Part shown: piece by piece, positions 50,985 through 61,881 of the stretch
Layout of the letters: every line of letters starts with the position of its first letter
Numbering within the stretch: position 1 is the first letter of the stretch
NCBI GenBank assembly: GCA_002778215.1
Contig: PCDM01000007.1
Coordinates: forward strand, 1,054,001-1,118,000
Direction of reading: 5' to 3'
DNA length: 64,000 bases
Source of the DNA: Esteya vermicola
Taxonomy: Eukaryota; Ascomycota; Sordariomycetes; Ophiostomatales; Ophiostomataceae
Notes under the pieces: model-generated
The model's database searches: none
What the model was told of the DNA's origin: nothing
The model's input: only the letters and a program-made list of their open reading frames with translations
Program-made: the position numbers and the translations under genes

Positions 50985-52917
50985 TCATTGCGTGCGCTTC
51001 TCATTCTTCTTCTCGGGCGGATACACAACGATGCGGTCGAGATCCGCACCCTTGTAATCGAAGCCGTTATGCAGACCCCCAACCGTAATGGTGTTCCGGC
51101 CTTTTTTGAGAGGCAGCAAGAGAGGCGTCGACAGGATGATGCCCTTGTGCGTATCCTTCTGGTAGAGCGTGTGGACCTTGTCCGTGTCCCCGTTGACGAC
51201 GACGCTGCTGATGCGCCGGATGTGCCATGTCCCGTTGATGCGATCTGGCGAGCCGCCGGGCTGATCGCCGAAACCCATGTCGTCAATGTCTACGCAGTAG
51301 GAAGAGAGTCAGAAAACAACACTCCTTTTGCCTGTCTCATCACTCACTCTGATGATAAAAGGAGACCCACTGGTCGTGGCCCTCTCCGATCACGGTAAAG
51401 GTGACGGTGCTGTCATTGCCGTAGATGCCTGTCGCGATGACACGGTCGCATCCAAACGTCTACATGTCCAATGAAAAAATAAGAGAAAAAACGGATTAGC
51501 TTGGCTGATGCTCTTCATTTCCTGGCGGCAACGTACCGCTTCCTGGAGATAGGCACCTCCCGCCAGCTGCGCCTGCTTGGATGTGTAGGTCGTTCCCCTG
51601 ACCGGACTCCATTCGCCCGTTTTCCTGCGTCGTGGTCAGCAAGAAATGTGATACTTTGGAGCCTGCTTGGCGGGGTCCTACACATTGAGATCATAAATGT
51701 CCTGCCAGACCACCTCGAGGCTGCGTGCTTCCTCGTCAATCTCCATGGGAAGCCAGACATTGCGGCTCTCCCAGAGCGACAGCAAATCCCACTAGACAGT
51801 CAGAAGACCTAATCTCAGAGTCTGACCGCAAGCGTGACATTACCTGGTCGGCCATGTAGAGGTACGTCGTCTTTTTCGTTCCCTGGATCCGCCAAGAGAA
51901 GCCCGACTGCGTGCTAAACGTGCGCGTGTAGGCGGGCGACACAAAAAACGGCTGAGACCAGGGGCCCTCGAGCCGATCGGCCCGCATGGCCACGACGTCT
52001 GCGCGCGTCTCGTGTGAGTTCTCTGGCGCGCTCGCACGTGGGAAGCTTCTCTCTGCTGCTGCTGCTACTCACTATTGGGCCGGTATCCCGTCTTGTGGCT
52101 CATCAGAGCCCAGTAGCTCTTGTCCGTCTGGATGAGGGTCGGCGCCTCCAAGTCGTACTTGTCGAAGCGGAAGGTGACCTTCTCGACGGCTGTGAGGTTG
52201 CTGTTGAACTTGCTGATGTAGACGTCGCGGCCCTCGACGCGGTCGCCGTTGGAGTAGAGGGCGTACGAGTCCCCCGTCTGGTAGTCGGTGAAGGCGCCAA
52301 AGTCCTGCGACCAGTTGCCCAGAGGCGACGCCGCATGCTGAAAGGTGTACGGCCCGGCGATCTTGTCGGACGTGGCCAGTCCCTGCAGGAGGAGGCTGTA
52401 CTTGCAGGAGGAGGCTGTACTTGCTGTCGTCGGCATGCCACCACATCTATCCGAGTTTCAGTGAAAATCAAAGACACGCCGGCGTATGAAAAGGGGGGGG
52501 GTTTCTCCTACGTGGTATTGGCCTGTTTCCTTGCTGTACATCACCTTGGGGCGTTGGATGACACTCTCGGGCGAGATGTAAGGATGGCCCTGGACAGGCT
52601 CTGCATTTGGAGCCAGTCAGCTAGATTCAAGAGGTCCATGGCAATGCGAGAGAGACCGTACCCAGAGCGAGGCCGTGCGATGTCCAGGTGGCCAGATCGT
52701 CGGAGCTGTAGACAGAAACACCGCCGCCCTCCTCCTGGCCCTGGGTCTTGCGCTCCCCGAACCAGTAGAATGTGCCGCTCTCCTGATCCACGCACAGGCC
52801 GCCGGCGTGCGCATTAAAGATGTTTCCGTCAGTGTCGAGCCAGCGCGCGCCGGGAACGATCCACGTGGCGCTGACACTGGCGGCCCAGGCCAAGCAGAGA
52901 AGAACATGCGGTACCAT
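50985..52917 (-). pseudogene. GH43 exo-beta-1,3-galactanase-like gene, broken by 19-bp duplication
   Basis: Eight exons can be joined on the minus strand: 52662-52917, 52512-52600, 52073-52446, 51844-51998, 51682-51791, 51537-51624, 51348-51459 and 50985-51289. All seven introns are GT-AG (52-77 nt). The product begins MVPHVLLCLAWAASVSA (signal peptide) and has GH43 features: IFNAHAGGLCVDQ, FYWFGERK, VIQRPKVMYSKETGQYH, and a C-terminal beta domain (DIDDMGFGDQPGG ... GRNTITVGGLHNGFDYKG). Exon 3 contains an exact 19-bp tandem duplication (52385-52403 and 52404-52422). It shifts frame after YSLLLQ and leads to a premature stop near 52072; removing one copy makes all eight exons fit (489 aa). The duplicate starts GT and ends AG, but 19 nt is too short for an intron. 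The alternative is an assembly or sequencing error. Confidence 0.75.
52385..52422. repeat. exact 19-bp tandem duplication in GH43 exon 3
   Basis: GCAGGAGGAGGCTGTACTT occurs twice in direct succession on the plus strand. Confidence 0.97.
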
Positions 52918-55325
52918 TGTTGACAAGGAAAAGAGACTGACCACAGGAGTCGCCAGATGAGAGAGAGAGAAGAGAGAAGCACGTCGTCTTTATAACATGG
53001 CTCGGCACATGTTGACCCGATGAGGTAGCCATATGTTTTTGTCTCGCAGCTACTCCGCCTTTCTCCCAGCTCAGAGTCGTAGACTTCACCTGGCAGACTG
53101 GCGCTGCCAAGGCTCGGCCTCCATGGACTTGACCGCAAAGCGTAACATATGCGGGGATGGGGCGGATAAATGTATCTGAAATGTACGTGAACATGGGCTC
53201 TTTTTCCACTACTTCCCCCCTGTGAAATGATTGCCTCTGCCTCCTCAGATGCCACCTGCTTGGCCACGATACAGCAAGATTCCACAATGCATCTTTGTTT
53301 TAGTTTTTCAAAGGGTTTGTGCGTGTTTTATCCTGCAGCTGGGAAGCAGCTTGGATCTTTGACATAATCCTCATCTCCACCCCCAGACTTTCCCCGCAAT
53401 CATTACTTTATCCACTTGCCCTTGCTGCTAGATGGAGCTCATACCATACGGGCTGCACTAAAACACCGTTTTCCTTCACGGATGGTGCGAGAAAACATAT
53501 TCAAGAGACGAGTAGTAGCCGGGAAGAAGCGAAAAACAATTTTCCCACATACTCTGACGAACCAATGTAAATAAGAGAAACGTATGGTCCGCGTGCTCCT
53601 TCGAAGAAACAACTCAGTGACTATTTGGATTACTAAGCTTACTTCCAGTGGCTAAATGTGGCAGTGCAGTGATCACGTGGCTCTGCACGTGGTCCTAAAT
53701 CTGATCGTCCTTTTTTCGTCCTTTTGTCGTCCTTTTGCAAAAGAACCAACAACAAAGATATCACCATCTCTCCATCGCCACATCAGCCTCTTTGTTCAAC
53801 TCTCCCTTCATCGCCACTCCTCATCGACGATTGGTGAACAGAAAGATTGTGTTCCGCCGCTACAAACGGGTAGCGTGCAGGTGGACCTCGGCGGAAACGC
53901 TGGAGTGAGGAAGCGGGGCCGCAAAAGGGAGGGTGGTCCGGTGCTAGTGCCGCTGGTGCAGTCTGCGTTTCCGAGGCATCTCCTGCTGACCAAGAAGCCT
54001 TGCGCTTGTAGAGGATGGACCTTACCGTTTCCGTTGCTCGAGAGAGGCAACTTCTGCTGAACTTTGCCGCCAGGCCAGCTCTAGAACTCTTGCGTCTATT
54101 CAGTAGTGGACGAGGGAGAAGAAAGAAACAGACGAGCATGACGAAACCGTCCAAAAACGGAGGAGGGGTTCAGCATCCAACAGGCATCCTCTACAGAGTA
54201 GCTCCAACAGACCACCTCCACCATCCAACAGCCCTGTCACGTGATGCGTACGAGGCATTCGATCCGTCGTGGTCATAAACTCGGGCACCCTGCCGCACCC
54301 CGGTCGCCAAGCCTGCATGTCTCGAGCGCATCGAGAATAACAAGGCCATCGAAAAACAAAACAAAAAAAAGAAACTTGTACGACAGCAAACGTCCGTCCA
54401 GTCAGGAAAAAAGGGCACACGACGCAGAAGAGCAGCGCCACTTCATATAGCATCCTGAATCATCCCGATACCGCCGCCACCAATCAAGCTTCCGACGTGG
54501 TATCGTGTGCCGTTCGTCCTGTCGGAAGAACCAATCGTGTCGTCAGGTTTGCCTGCACGTTGCCGTCTGCCAGCAAGCCAAACGGCGGTCAAGGTCCTGG
54601 ACGACAGCCCATCGGAGCAAGGCGTCTCACCTGCAGAACGAAAACGAGGACGAGAACTACGAGGCAGACGAAGGATCGACTGTATTTTTGGCAAGCTGCA
54701 GGAAGCGAACTGCACAGAATCCGTCTGCTCGCCTCGTTTCTGCAGAGTTATATTATTTATATTGAAAAAGTGAGATGTGACCTGCACCAGTCCACCTGGT
54801 CAGGATTTTTATATTAAATTTTTTTCGGGGTTCTGCTCGTCCGCTCTCCCCTCCTCCCACATTTTCCATTCTCTTTCTCTTTTCTTTTTTTATATTCTTT
54901 TTTATTTCTTTTTTTATTTCTTTTCCTTTTCTTTTCCTTTATCTTTTTTATTTCTACTCTCTCTTCTTCCCCTTTTTTTCTCTTTCTTCCCTCTACCCAT
55001 TCATCCCCTCGTCCATCCAGACATAGAACTTTCACTTTCCTAGGTTCGTTCTTCCACATATTCAAACTTTAGATAAAGTCTGACCCCTTAGTGCCTCCAC
55101 CGTTCGTCAGTCTCATTACTATAGACGGGACAGGCCGCTGGTAAGTCCCATGCATTTTCAAACATCCCCACTTGGACTGCTTCGCGGCATTCTTCAGCAA
55201 TACTGACATGTCAAAAAACAGAGTGAATTATCCAGCAAATTAAGCAGACTACTGGGAAAATACGACACCGCTACCCCGCCCGCTCCCCTGATTGGCTGCT
55301 CGGCTCCTGCTACGTACTGGCCAAA
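52918..55325. other. gene-poor spacer
   Basis: No gene supported in about 2.4 kb. CACGTGG sites occur near 53675 and 53688. Around 54497-54790 all frames are partly open but with no recognisable product. A T/C-rich tract at 54860-55010 lies well upstream of the next gene. Confidence 0.5.
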
Positions 55326-55895
55326 ATGACTGAATCTGCCAAGTCGCTCTATCACGTCTTCATCCCCGTCTTCAAGGGCGCCCCTGGCGATGATTACGTG
55401 TACACGCGCCATGCCGCTCTCTGGTTCAAGGCGCGGAACGGCTCGCACAGCATCTACTGCCACGTCAAGAAGAACGAAGACAATGAGTACGAGTATGAGC
55501 TGCGCCGCAACATTAAGCCGACGAGGGCCAAGAACTTTGCGCAAATGGCGGTCGTGGCCGTGACGTCCTACGCCATGTCCCGGAAGGAGGTGGAGGACAT
55601 GATGGAGTCGGTCCCCGTGGACAACCACGACTGCGAATTCAACAGCCACCAGTGGGTGCACCAGGGCCTCATCAAGCTGATGGCGGCTCAGAGCCTGACG
55701 CCGCGGCAGTGCGACCAGGGACTGTGCGACATGGTGGCCATTCTTCTGGAGGCCGTGGATATGTGGGGTCGACGGGTGTACGTCTTTTGCAACTATCCCT
55801 GGGGATTCTGCATCTTTGAAGAATCAGAGGTGGCCGAGGTCTCGCAGACTCTCAATCTGAGCTCGGATTCGTCGGATAACAGTGACCTGGATTAG
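55326..55895 (+). CDS. uncharacterised fungal protein, papain-fold-like pattern
   Basis: A 189-aa intronless frame. An early HAALWFKARNG segment, YEYELRRNIKPTRAKNFAQM in the middle, and NHDCEFNSHQWVHQGLIKLM later resemble a common fungal family. That family shows an N-terminal H-x-A-L-W, a central YEV(K/R)R-type strand and a C-terminal NCQ-W-V helix, possibly a permuted papain-like fold. This likeness is from memory and the catalytic role is unproven. The C-terminus is acidic and serine-rich (NLSSDSSDNSDLD). Confidence 0.55.
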   Translation: MTESAKSLYHVFIPVFKGAPGDDYVYTRHAALWFKARNGSHSIYCHVKKNEDNEYEYELRRNIKPTRAKNFAQMAVVAVTSYAMSRKEVEDMMESVPVDNHDCEFNSHQWVHQGLIKLMAAQSLTPRQCDQGLCDMVAILLEAVDMWGRRVYVFCNYPWGFCIFEESEVAEVSQTLNLSSDSSDNSDLD

Positions 55896-56821
55896 CTAGG
55901 CCTGGTTCTATGTCACGTGTCTGAAATTGCTGAGAAGGACAAGATTGGCATCATGGTTATATCATAGTTTTATTATCATAGTTATCATAGTCATAGTTTT
56001 CAATAAGGTTATCTGGCCAGCTCTGGAGAAGTGACTTGTGAAGAGGGGCCAACTCTGATGGCCTGCTCTGTGCTCACGCCGTACTTCCGGCCCAGGATGT
56101 CGCTCGCAGCAGCGACTTCCTGTGACGCTGAGTCGGATAGATATTATGCCGACCTCAAGAGTCCTTGCATCCTGCCTTCCATCGGTGCCCAACCACACCC
56201 TCTCGTGCGAGTACGACCTCTCATGCGACCTCTCGTGCGACCTCTCGTGAGACCTCTCGTACCCCAGCCAATAGACGACTGCCAGGTAGATGCACAGGTC
56301 GACGGGATGGGGAGCATGAACCACAGCCAGAATCCTGTCGTTTCATCGGATGCAGTCTGCCAATCATACGGCATCTCGTGAGCATCCACCAATGACGAGT
56401 CCTGGACTCTACACAGGTCACGTGACCGGTATGTGCTCAATGTTGGTCTGACCAATCTCGATGCAGGCGTACTTTTGCACAAGGAATACGGAGTTCTCCA
56501 TGGGGAAAGTCCAAGCACGAAATCTGCTGCGGCCTATCGGATGCATTCTGCCCTGATGGTGCGGCTTTCAAAGAGGCAAACGAGCACAGTGTCGGCCAGT
56601 GTGTTGCGTATTCACTCGTACCGTATGAATCATCCCTTTACTCGTACTTCGTATTCACATGAATGACAAAATTACAGATTAAGTCGAGACAGTGCTACTG
56701 TGGCTGCCACTTTTAGTAACATGTGGCGCGGCTTTCGGAGGTAATATATGGCCTATTTGCATTGCAAGTAGGGGAGTACTCTTTTACCTAGCAGTATGCT
56801 TAATCAGACCAACTCGACAAG
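55896..56821. other. intergenic spacer
   Basis: Contains ATCATAGTTATCATAGTCATAG repeats near 55965-56000, the 12-bp repeat at 56212, and ATACGGAGTT/ACTCGTAC words. No gene. Confidence 0.5.
56212..56259 (+). repeat. 12-bp tandem repeat, 4 copies
   Basis: Units TACGACCTCTCA, TGCGACCTCTCG, TGCGACCTCTCG and TGAGACCTCTCG in direct succession. Confidence 0.9.
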
Positions 56822-57227
56822 TAATCGTGCCACGCCCCAATTTATTTTCGCTTTTTTTTCAACGCTCCTAATAAATTAGGTGCTCACCAGACAAAACACA
56901 GTATCAGACAAAACGAAGTTTCCTAATATTTTGTATAGCAAAAACCAACGACTTGAAGAAAATTAAATAGTATAAACATAAACGCGTAACATTCTATAGT
57001 AAAAGCCTTTAAGCATTTCAGTAATATATTTTAAATATTTTTAGTGTTGGTGGATACATAGTATGAAGATAATTTTCGCAATTTTCATTAATCCTTTTGT
57101 ACTTTGCTAGTAAATTTGTAAAGGAGATACATGCGTTTTGTCTTATACTGCGTTTTGTCTGGTTAGCACTTAATTTATTAGGAGCGTTGAAAAAAATGCG
57201 AAAATAAATTGGGGCGTGGCACGATTA
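56822..57227. mobile_element. foldback/MITE-like element with 94-bp terminal inverted repeats
   Basis: A 406-bp element including flanking TA dinucleotides. The left end (56822-56915, starting TAATCGTGCCACGCCCC) and the reverse complement of the right end (57134-57227) agree at 89 of 94 positions by my count. Each arm carries two copies of CAGACAAAAC near its inner end. The interior is AT-rich and has no open frame. The TA at both outer edges fits a Tc1/mariner-type target duplication, with the element proper at 56824-57225; because TAATCG...CGATTA is itself palindromic, the exact boundary is ambiguous. It is non-autonomous: no transposase is in the window. Confidence 0.88.
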
Positions 57228-57451
57228 ATGTATTTAGTGGCCTCCTGCAATTCGCAGAGTATCCACATACAAAAAAGGCCAGATTTTTATCAGACACGCT
57301 TTTCTCCGCAATTCACTGATTTCCTAGTTGGGAAAAACTAAGTCAAGGCTGATAGGCACTTATAAGTTGTAGATCATTTAGACCCTTCAACAGACAACTA
57401 TTCAACAATGTAATACCTGCCGCTTTTACGCTTTCACACCTAGACTTCACC

Positions 57452-58369
57452 ATGGGTGAATCAATCTCACCAACTTCCGCCTCCTCAACTCTATTTGAAA
57501 CCTGGGCCGACGGCTACAACAACACACTCATCAACCGCTGGAAAACCCTTTTTCAAATTGCAATCTCTAGACATATACCTTCTCGACGACACTCCAACTC
57601 CTCAATCATATCTCTCTCTTCAACCAAACTCGTGAAATATGGCCACACAGTCCACCTCTCTGAAGCCTCAGCTCTACTCTTCCTAGCTTCCTTTGCGCCT
57701 GATATCCCTACCCCGAAACTGCATTGCGCGTTCCAAGATGACAAAAACGGGGTGACTTATATTGTTATGGAAAAGATTGACGGGCAGTCTTTGAGTGATA
57801 CTTGGAGCAAGGGATCCAGACAAGAGAAGGATAGGTTGCTGGCACAGTTGAAGGGCATTTTTGGGCAACTGAGGGCGCTTCAGAAGCCTGTTGGAAAGGG
57901 GATTACAGATGGGGCTGTGTGTTCTGCTAATGGGGGGAAATTGCATGATCACCGGATATGGAACGCCGCTGGGGAGAAAGGACTGGGTCCTTTTTTACAC
58001 GAGGCAGAATTCAACCTTTTCCTTCGAAACGGAGTCTCGAATACAGACTCTATCATAGATCCAGAGAAAAAGGCAGAGATCCAAAAATTGGTCGAGATGC
58101 ATATAAAATCAGAGGAAAAGAAGATGAGGACTGTATTTACGCATGGGGATGTTAGCCAAAGTAATATTTTGGTGAAGGAGGGGAAAGTAGTAGGAATTGT
58201 GGATTGGGAGATGGCTGGCTGGTATCCTCAGTATTGGGAGTACTCAACAGCGATGAATACGCATTATATCAAAGGGTGGAGGGAGGAAATTGGGAAGTTT
58301 CTAGATGAGTGGCCGCAAGAAAAAGAGATGGATGATTTGAGGAGAAAGCTTTACTGTGATAGCCCTTGA
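57452..58369 (+). CDS. APH-family phosphotransferase (kinase-like)
   Basis: A 305-aa intronless frame. Hallmarks of the aminoglycoside-phosphotransferase/choline-kinase fold are FTHGDVSQSNILV (H231-G-D233, Asn238) and GIVDWEMAGWYPQYWEY (Asp251). YIVMEKIDGQSLSDTW lies earlier at the hinge. Family members in fungi phosphorylate small molecules of mostly unknown identity; drug resistance should not be inferred. The codon use is clearly AT-richer than neighbouring genes, and the start is only 225 bp from the foldback element. The N-terminus (MGESISPTSASSTLFETW) may be unstructured. Confidence 0.85.
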   Translation: MGESISPTSASSTLFETWADGYNNTLINRWKTLFQIAISRHIPSRRHSNSSIISLSSTKLVKYGHTVHLSEASALLFLASFAPDIPTPKLHCAFQDDKNGVTYIVMEKIDGQSLSDTWSKGSRQEKDRLLAQLKGIFGQLRALQKPVGKGITDGAVCSANGGKLHDHRIWNAAGEKGLGPFLHEAEFNLFLRNGVSNTDSIIDPEKKAEIQKLVEMHIKSEEKKMRTVFTHGDVSQSNILVKEGKVVGIVDWEMAGWYPQYWEYSTAMNTHYIKGWREEIGKFLDEWPQEKEMDDLRRKLYCDSP

Positions 58370-58796
58370 GTGTCATCTATTGTCTTGTAGCCTTGGATTC
58401 GCATTTGCCGAATCGGGCCCGAGAACGACTTGCATTGCTGAAGTGTAGCCCAGTTCGCCGGAATTGCATTCGTACCCACGCACCTCTGATCCCCAACGAC
58501 AGCAGCTTTCAACATTGATCAAAGGATAATACATTATTTGTCTTTGCGCTCGAGTAATTCATGAAGATGAGAAATGTATGCCTTTTTTTTTACTAATTTT
58601 TAGAAGTTGTTTACAACACAATGTAACTAACTCGAGAACTCCAAGAGTACAGGGTGATGCAAAAGGCTTTCTAAAAAGTAAAAAATAGACCTATAGGGGG
58701 GCCCTTGCTGATCACACTATGAATCACGTGTCCTCCCCCTTCGACGTATTCGTCTAGTTCCTGCTCGTATACCGGCAAAAAGAGAATATACTTCAC
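58370..58796. other. intergenic spacer
   Basis: AT-richer flank between the convergent APH gene and the surface-like protein gene. No gene seen. Confidence 0.5.
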
Positions 58797-59441
58797 TTAA
58801 AACGCGGACACGACAGCCAATGCTAGGCTGGAGGCTAGCAAGCCGAACAGACCGACAGGGATATGCGCGGAAGAGACAGCTTCGCTGGAAGCTGTAGAGG
58901 AGGCGCTGGCCGAGGAAGCAGAGGAAGAGCTAGTGGCAGCCGAGCCCGTCGCCGTTGCCGCCGTACTAGTCGTCGTCGACGTCGCGCCCGCAGTTGCGCT
59001 GGCCGTAGCAGCCAGATTCTCCAAGCCGGCGGTAATGGCCACGGGCATGAACGAGAAGGCCTTGGTCGGAAAGGTCGATGTCGCTGTGGTTAATGAGGCC
59101 TCCTCGTCGACACCATATGTGATGTACGTGCAGCTGTCGGTGACGACCGTGCGTGACATATCGCAGTGCAGCGAGAAGCCGCCGAGCCCTAGAAGGTCGT
59201 AGTTGACGTCATAAGGACCAGCGGTGGGCTTGCCGGCGGGCGCCGTGGCGCTGGCCCAAGGGCCAAGGGTGATAGAAACGCCGAAGACGTCGTAGACTTT
59301 GTTGTTGGTGCCGACTGGGTAATTGAGGTTGTACGTGGTGGCCGTCGCGTCGGTGCCAACAACGGACGCGACCAGGGTCTGGCTGCCGGGGTCCTCATAT
59401 AAACCCGGGATCAGGAGAGAAGTGACAGAAGTAGTGGCCAT
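58797..59441 (-). CDS. Ser/Thr-rich surface-like protein with GPI-type tail
   Basis: A 214-aa frame on the minus strand. SLLIPGLYEDPGSQTLVAS, VVGTDATATTYNLNYP and FMPVAITAGLENLA match a common fungal secreted family (usual form: LFIPG-DPQ-LVASV-G-DATATTY). A Ser/Ala/Thr linker precedes a hydrophobic C-terminus (VGLFGLLASSLALAVVSAF) that looks like a GPI-attachment signal. The odd point is that the only ATG behind the TATA-like element (about 59575) gives MATTSVTS, with no signal peptide. The upstream reading frame includes VLIATITTITTIMATT but no suitable ATG. A missed upstream exon or loss of the signal are the alternatives. Confidence 0.6.
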   Translation of the reverse strand: MATTSVTSLLIPGLYEDPGSQTLVASVVGTDATATTYNLNYPVGTNNKVYDVFGVSITLGPWASATAPAGKPTAGPYDVNYDLLGLGGFSLHCDMSRTVVTDSCTYITYGVDEEASLTTATSTFPTKAFSFMPVAITAGLENLAATASATAGATSTTTSTAATATGSAATSSSSASSASASSTASSEAVSSAHIPVGLFGLLASSLALAVVSAF

Positions 59442-61881
59442 TATGGTGGTGATTGTAGTAATGGTGGCTATCAAGACCGGGGAGAAGGAGTCGTTGTCTT
59501 CGGTTTCGTTCTCTTGTTTTAGTTGCTGATCGTTTTCTAGAGTTGTGGATGCAAAGAAAAGCAGCTGGACTTTAAATATAAAAAAGGTTGGCACCAACTG
59601 GTTAGGAAGTAATGTCATAAAAAACCCAAATATAAGCGCTGAGCTCGAAACGGCAACCTCTGCGAATAACTACTCGTATAAAGTAAGAGCAATTCTCGTA
59701 AAACTGTGGTACCTCAAAAAATTATTACAGAAGCGTCTCGGCGCTCTGTACGAGGCCATCGCAATTTTTACTATCTGTCCCGTGGCCAGACGGATAATAA
59801 ATATCACGACCCAACGGACCTATAACAGGCGGGAAAATACGAACTTTAGCGCTCTTGGTTGTTTTGTTAAAAGGACTTGCTGACTATGGCTTTAACGTAT
59901 CGCCTCGCTCTGAAAGCAAAGCTCACTATGCAAGAAAAAGCATAAACTTGAGACAGCTGTCAAATCTCGTGCAAAATCGTTTCAAAGTTCTTTTTTCTTT
60001 TTTCTTTTTTTTGCTCTCTTATTTTGCTCGTATTTCACTGCCATCTGTATATGTACTTTGTAGTTATATAGCTTGTCTGCATAATACACTAGTTCTTATT
60101 TTACCTTTGTTTCTTATGTCCTGTTTCTTTTTCATCTTCTGTTTTTTTTATTTCATTTATTACAGTCATGCAAGGCCCAGACAAGATCCAGAAGGAGGCA
60201 TTGCTTCTTAGAGGCTGGGCGAGAAGAGAAATTTTTTTTCTACGTAGAAGAAACCGAAATGAAAACAGAAGACTACTTGACGAGTGCACTATGTATACGA
60301 GTACGAGGGTTGGTCGCGTGAATGAAGTCAAAAGAAACGTTTGAAAAATGCATAGTTATATTTAGAAATATATAAAACTTTAAAAATTTAAAAGAAAGAA
60401 AGAAAGCAAAGAAAGCCAAAAAAAAAACCCCCCTGCCAATTTCTTTTAGCTTTTAGCTCAGCTAAAAAGCGGCATATACGAGTACAAGGGTCAGAAAATA
60501 ATCAATATCTAGTCAATTTCAGTTTCTAGCTCAGCTAAAACGCGGAAAAGAGTGAAAATAAGCAGAGAGAGGCTGGGTAGGGTCGTGATGTCTCTGCAGG
60601 TACTGCTATGCTGTAAGATGCCTGGAACACTCTGCCCTTTTCCCACTGCACTCTTCCCTGGAAAGCACCCAAAAGAGTGAACAGATGAGCAACATACTCG
60701 TACGAGTAAAGCCGAGAAGGAAGCAGCAGGATGAAGACAACACTGAGATGGAGACAACGATTGGTCGGCTTGTCTAGGAAGAACCTCACGTATCAGAGTA
60801 TGCGTACGATTACGAGTATAATATAAAAAGAAGGAAAAAAACATGCAAGTAACACGTACTAGTTGCTCGTATTCGTACACCAACGATGGTTGAGAACGAA
60901 GAGCACGAGCAATTGCACTCGTACTTTTGATTTGCTGTGTCCTCTCTGATGCACACGCTCACAACCTCCCCCTATTTTTCTGCCGAGAACGAGCAGAGAT
61001 GAGTCTTGCCCTCCCCCATCTTCTCCTTCACCCTTCCTAATGAGCAAGAGAGCACTACGAGTACGGAGTACTCATAAACACGCCGCAGCAAGCGTGTGTT
61101 TGTTTAAACGAATAACATGCAATTCTACATAGTGCACAAAATAAAACAACGGATTTGTGTCTTTTTCTTGTTCTTTTTATATCCCTTTGCAGCCTACTCC
61201 GCTCTGTCCTTATTAAAATGGAGTTAGCTAGGATTAGGGAGTTCAAGAACCGATCCGCGGGATACTCTATCTACCGCGTAATACTCGTACGGTATTGTCT
61301 TTGACATTAGCGTGCTGGAACCCCCCATTACTATCGGATCTCGATTGGGAGTGCACGGAGAATCCCTCGTGTTTATTAACCAGGAACCCTTGGCGTTGCT
61401 CAGTACGTAGTAGTGCTCTGAGGTACGCAGTACTTGTACATGGACCCCTGTTTAAGCATACTATGTAAGTACTCGTTCTCCGTGTGTCTCTCTAATTGCC
61501 TTCCTAGTTCGGGGCGATTGCTCACGGCACCAGAGACAGCGTATCACTACGCTCCCCCGTTTTCACCTGGCGACATCTGATTTGGGAGCTGCGTATCAGT
61601 ACGAGGAGAAAAATACTCGTACTCGCGCTTTTACTCGTACGAGTAGCTTGTTATACTGCGTAAAAGTTATGAGTACTAACCAGTACGAGTCTACGAAAAG
61701 ACACGGCGTAAAAACTGATACAAGTACTCGTACTCGTACAGCCCACGCGCAAGCTGAAAAGAAATGAGATGGTCCTTTTAGAAAAACCTGCTTCCTGCTT
61801 CCTGCCCAGTCCACCCTCTCCATATCTTCGGCTGCTCCTCGCTCCCAGAATAACCCCGAGTGCCACACCTCCCCGTGTTCC
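59442..61881. other. gene-poor, AT-rich spacer rich in TACTCGTA/TACGAGTA words
   Basis: No gene supported in about 2.4 kb. It contains T-rich runs (59990-60050), a 19-bp direct repeat with TTAGCTCAGCTAA hairpins (60454 and 60527), and at least fifteen TACTCGTA, TACGAGTA or close variants, with perfect ACTCGTACGAGT palindromes at about 60697 and 61634. Confidence 0.6.
60454..60545 (+). repeat. 19-bp direct repeat containing TTAGCTCAGCTAA
   Basis: TAGCTCAGCTAAAAAGCGG (60454-60472) and TAGCTCAGCTAAAACGCGG (60527-60545), 18 of 19 identical, 73 bp apart. Each contains an AGCT-c-AGCT palindrome. Confidence 0.85.

Noticed and set aside
52385..52403. 19-nt intron in GH43 exon 3
   Set aside because: Begins GT and ends AG on the minus strand but is far below any spliceable length and is an exact tandem copy of its neighbour.
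54497..54817. Several overlapping 80-110 aa frames on both strands
   Set aside because: Mutually overlapping, no recognisable domain, no intron or promoter evidence.
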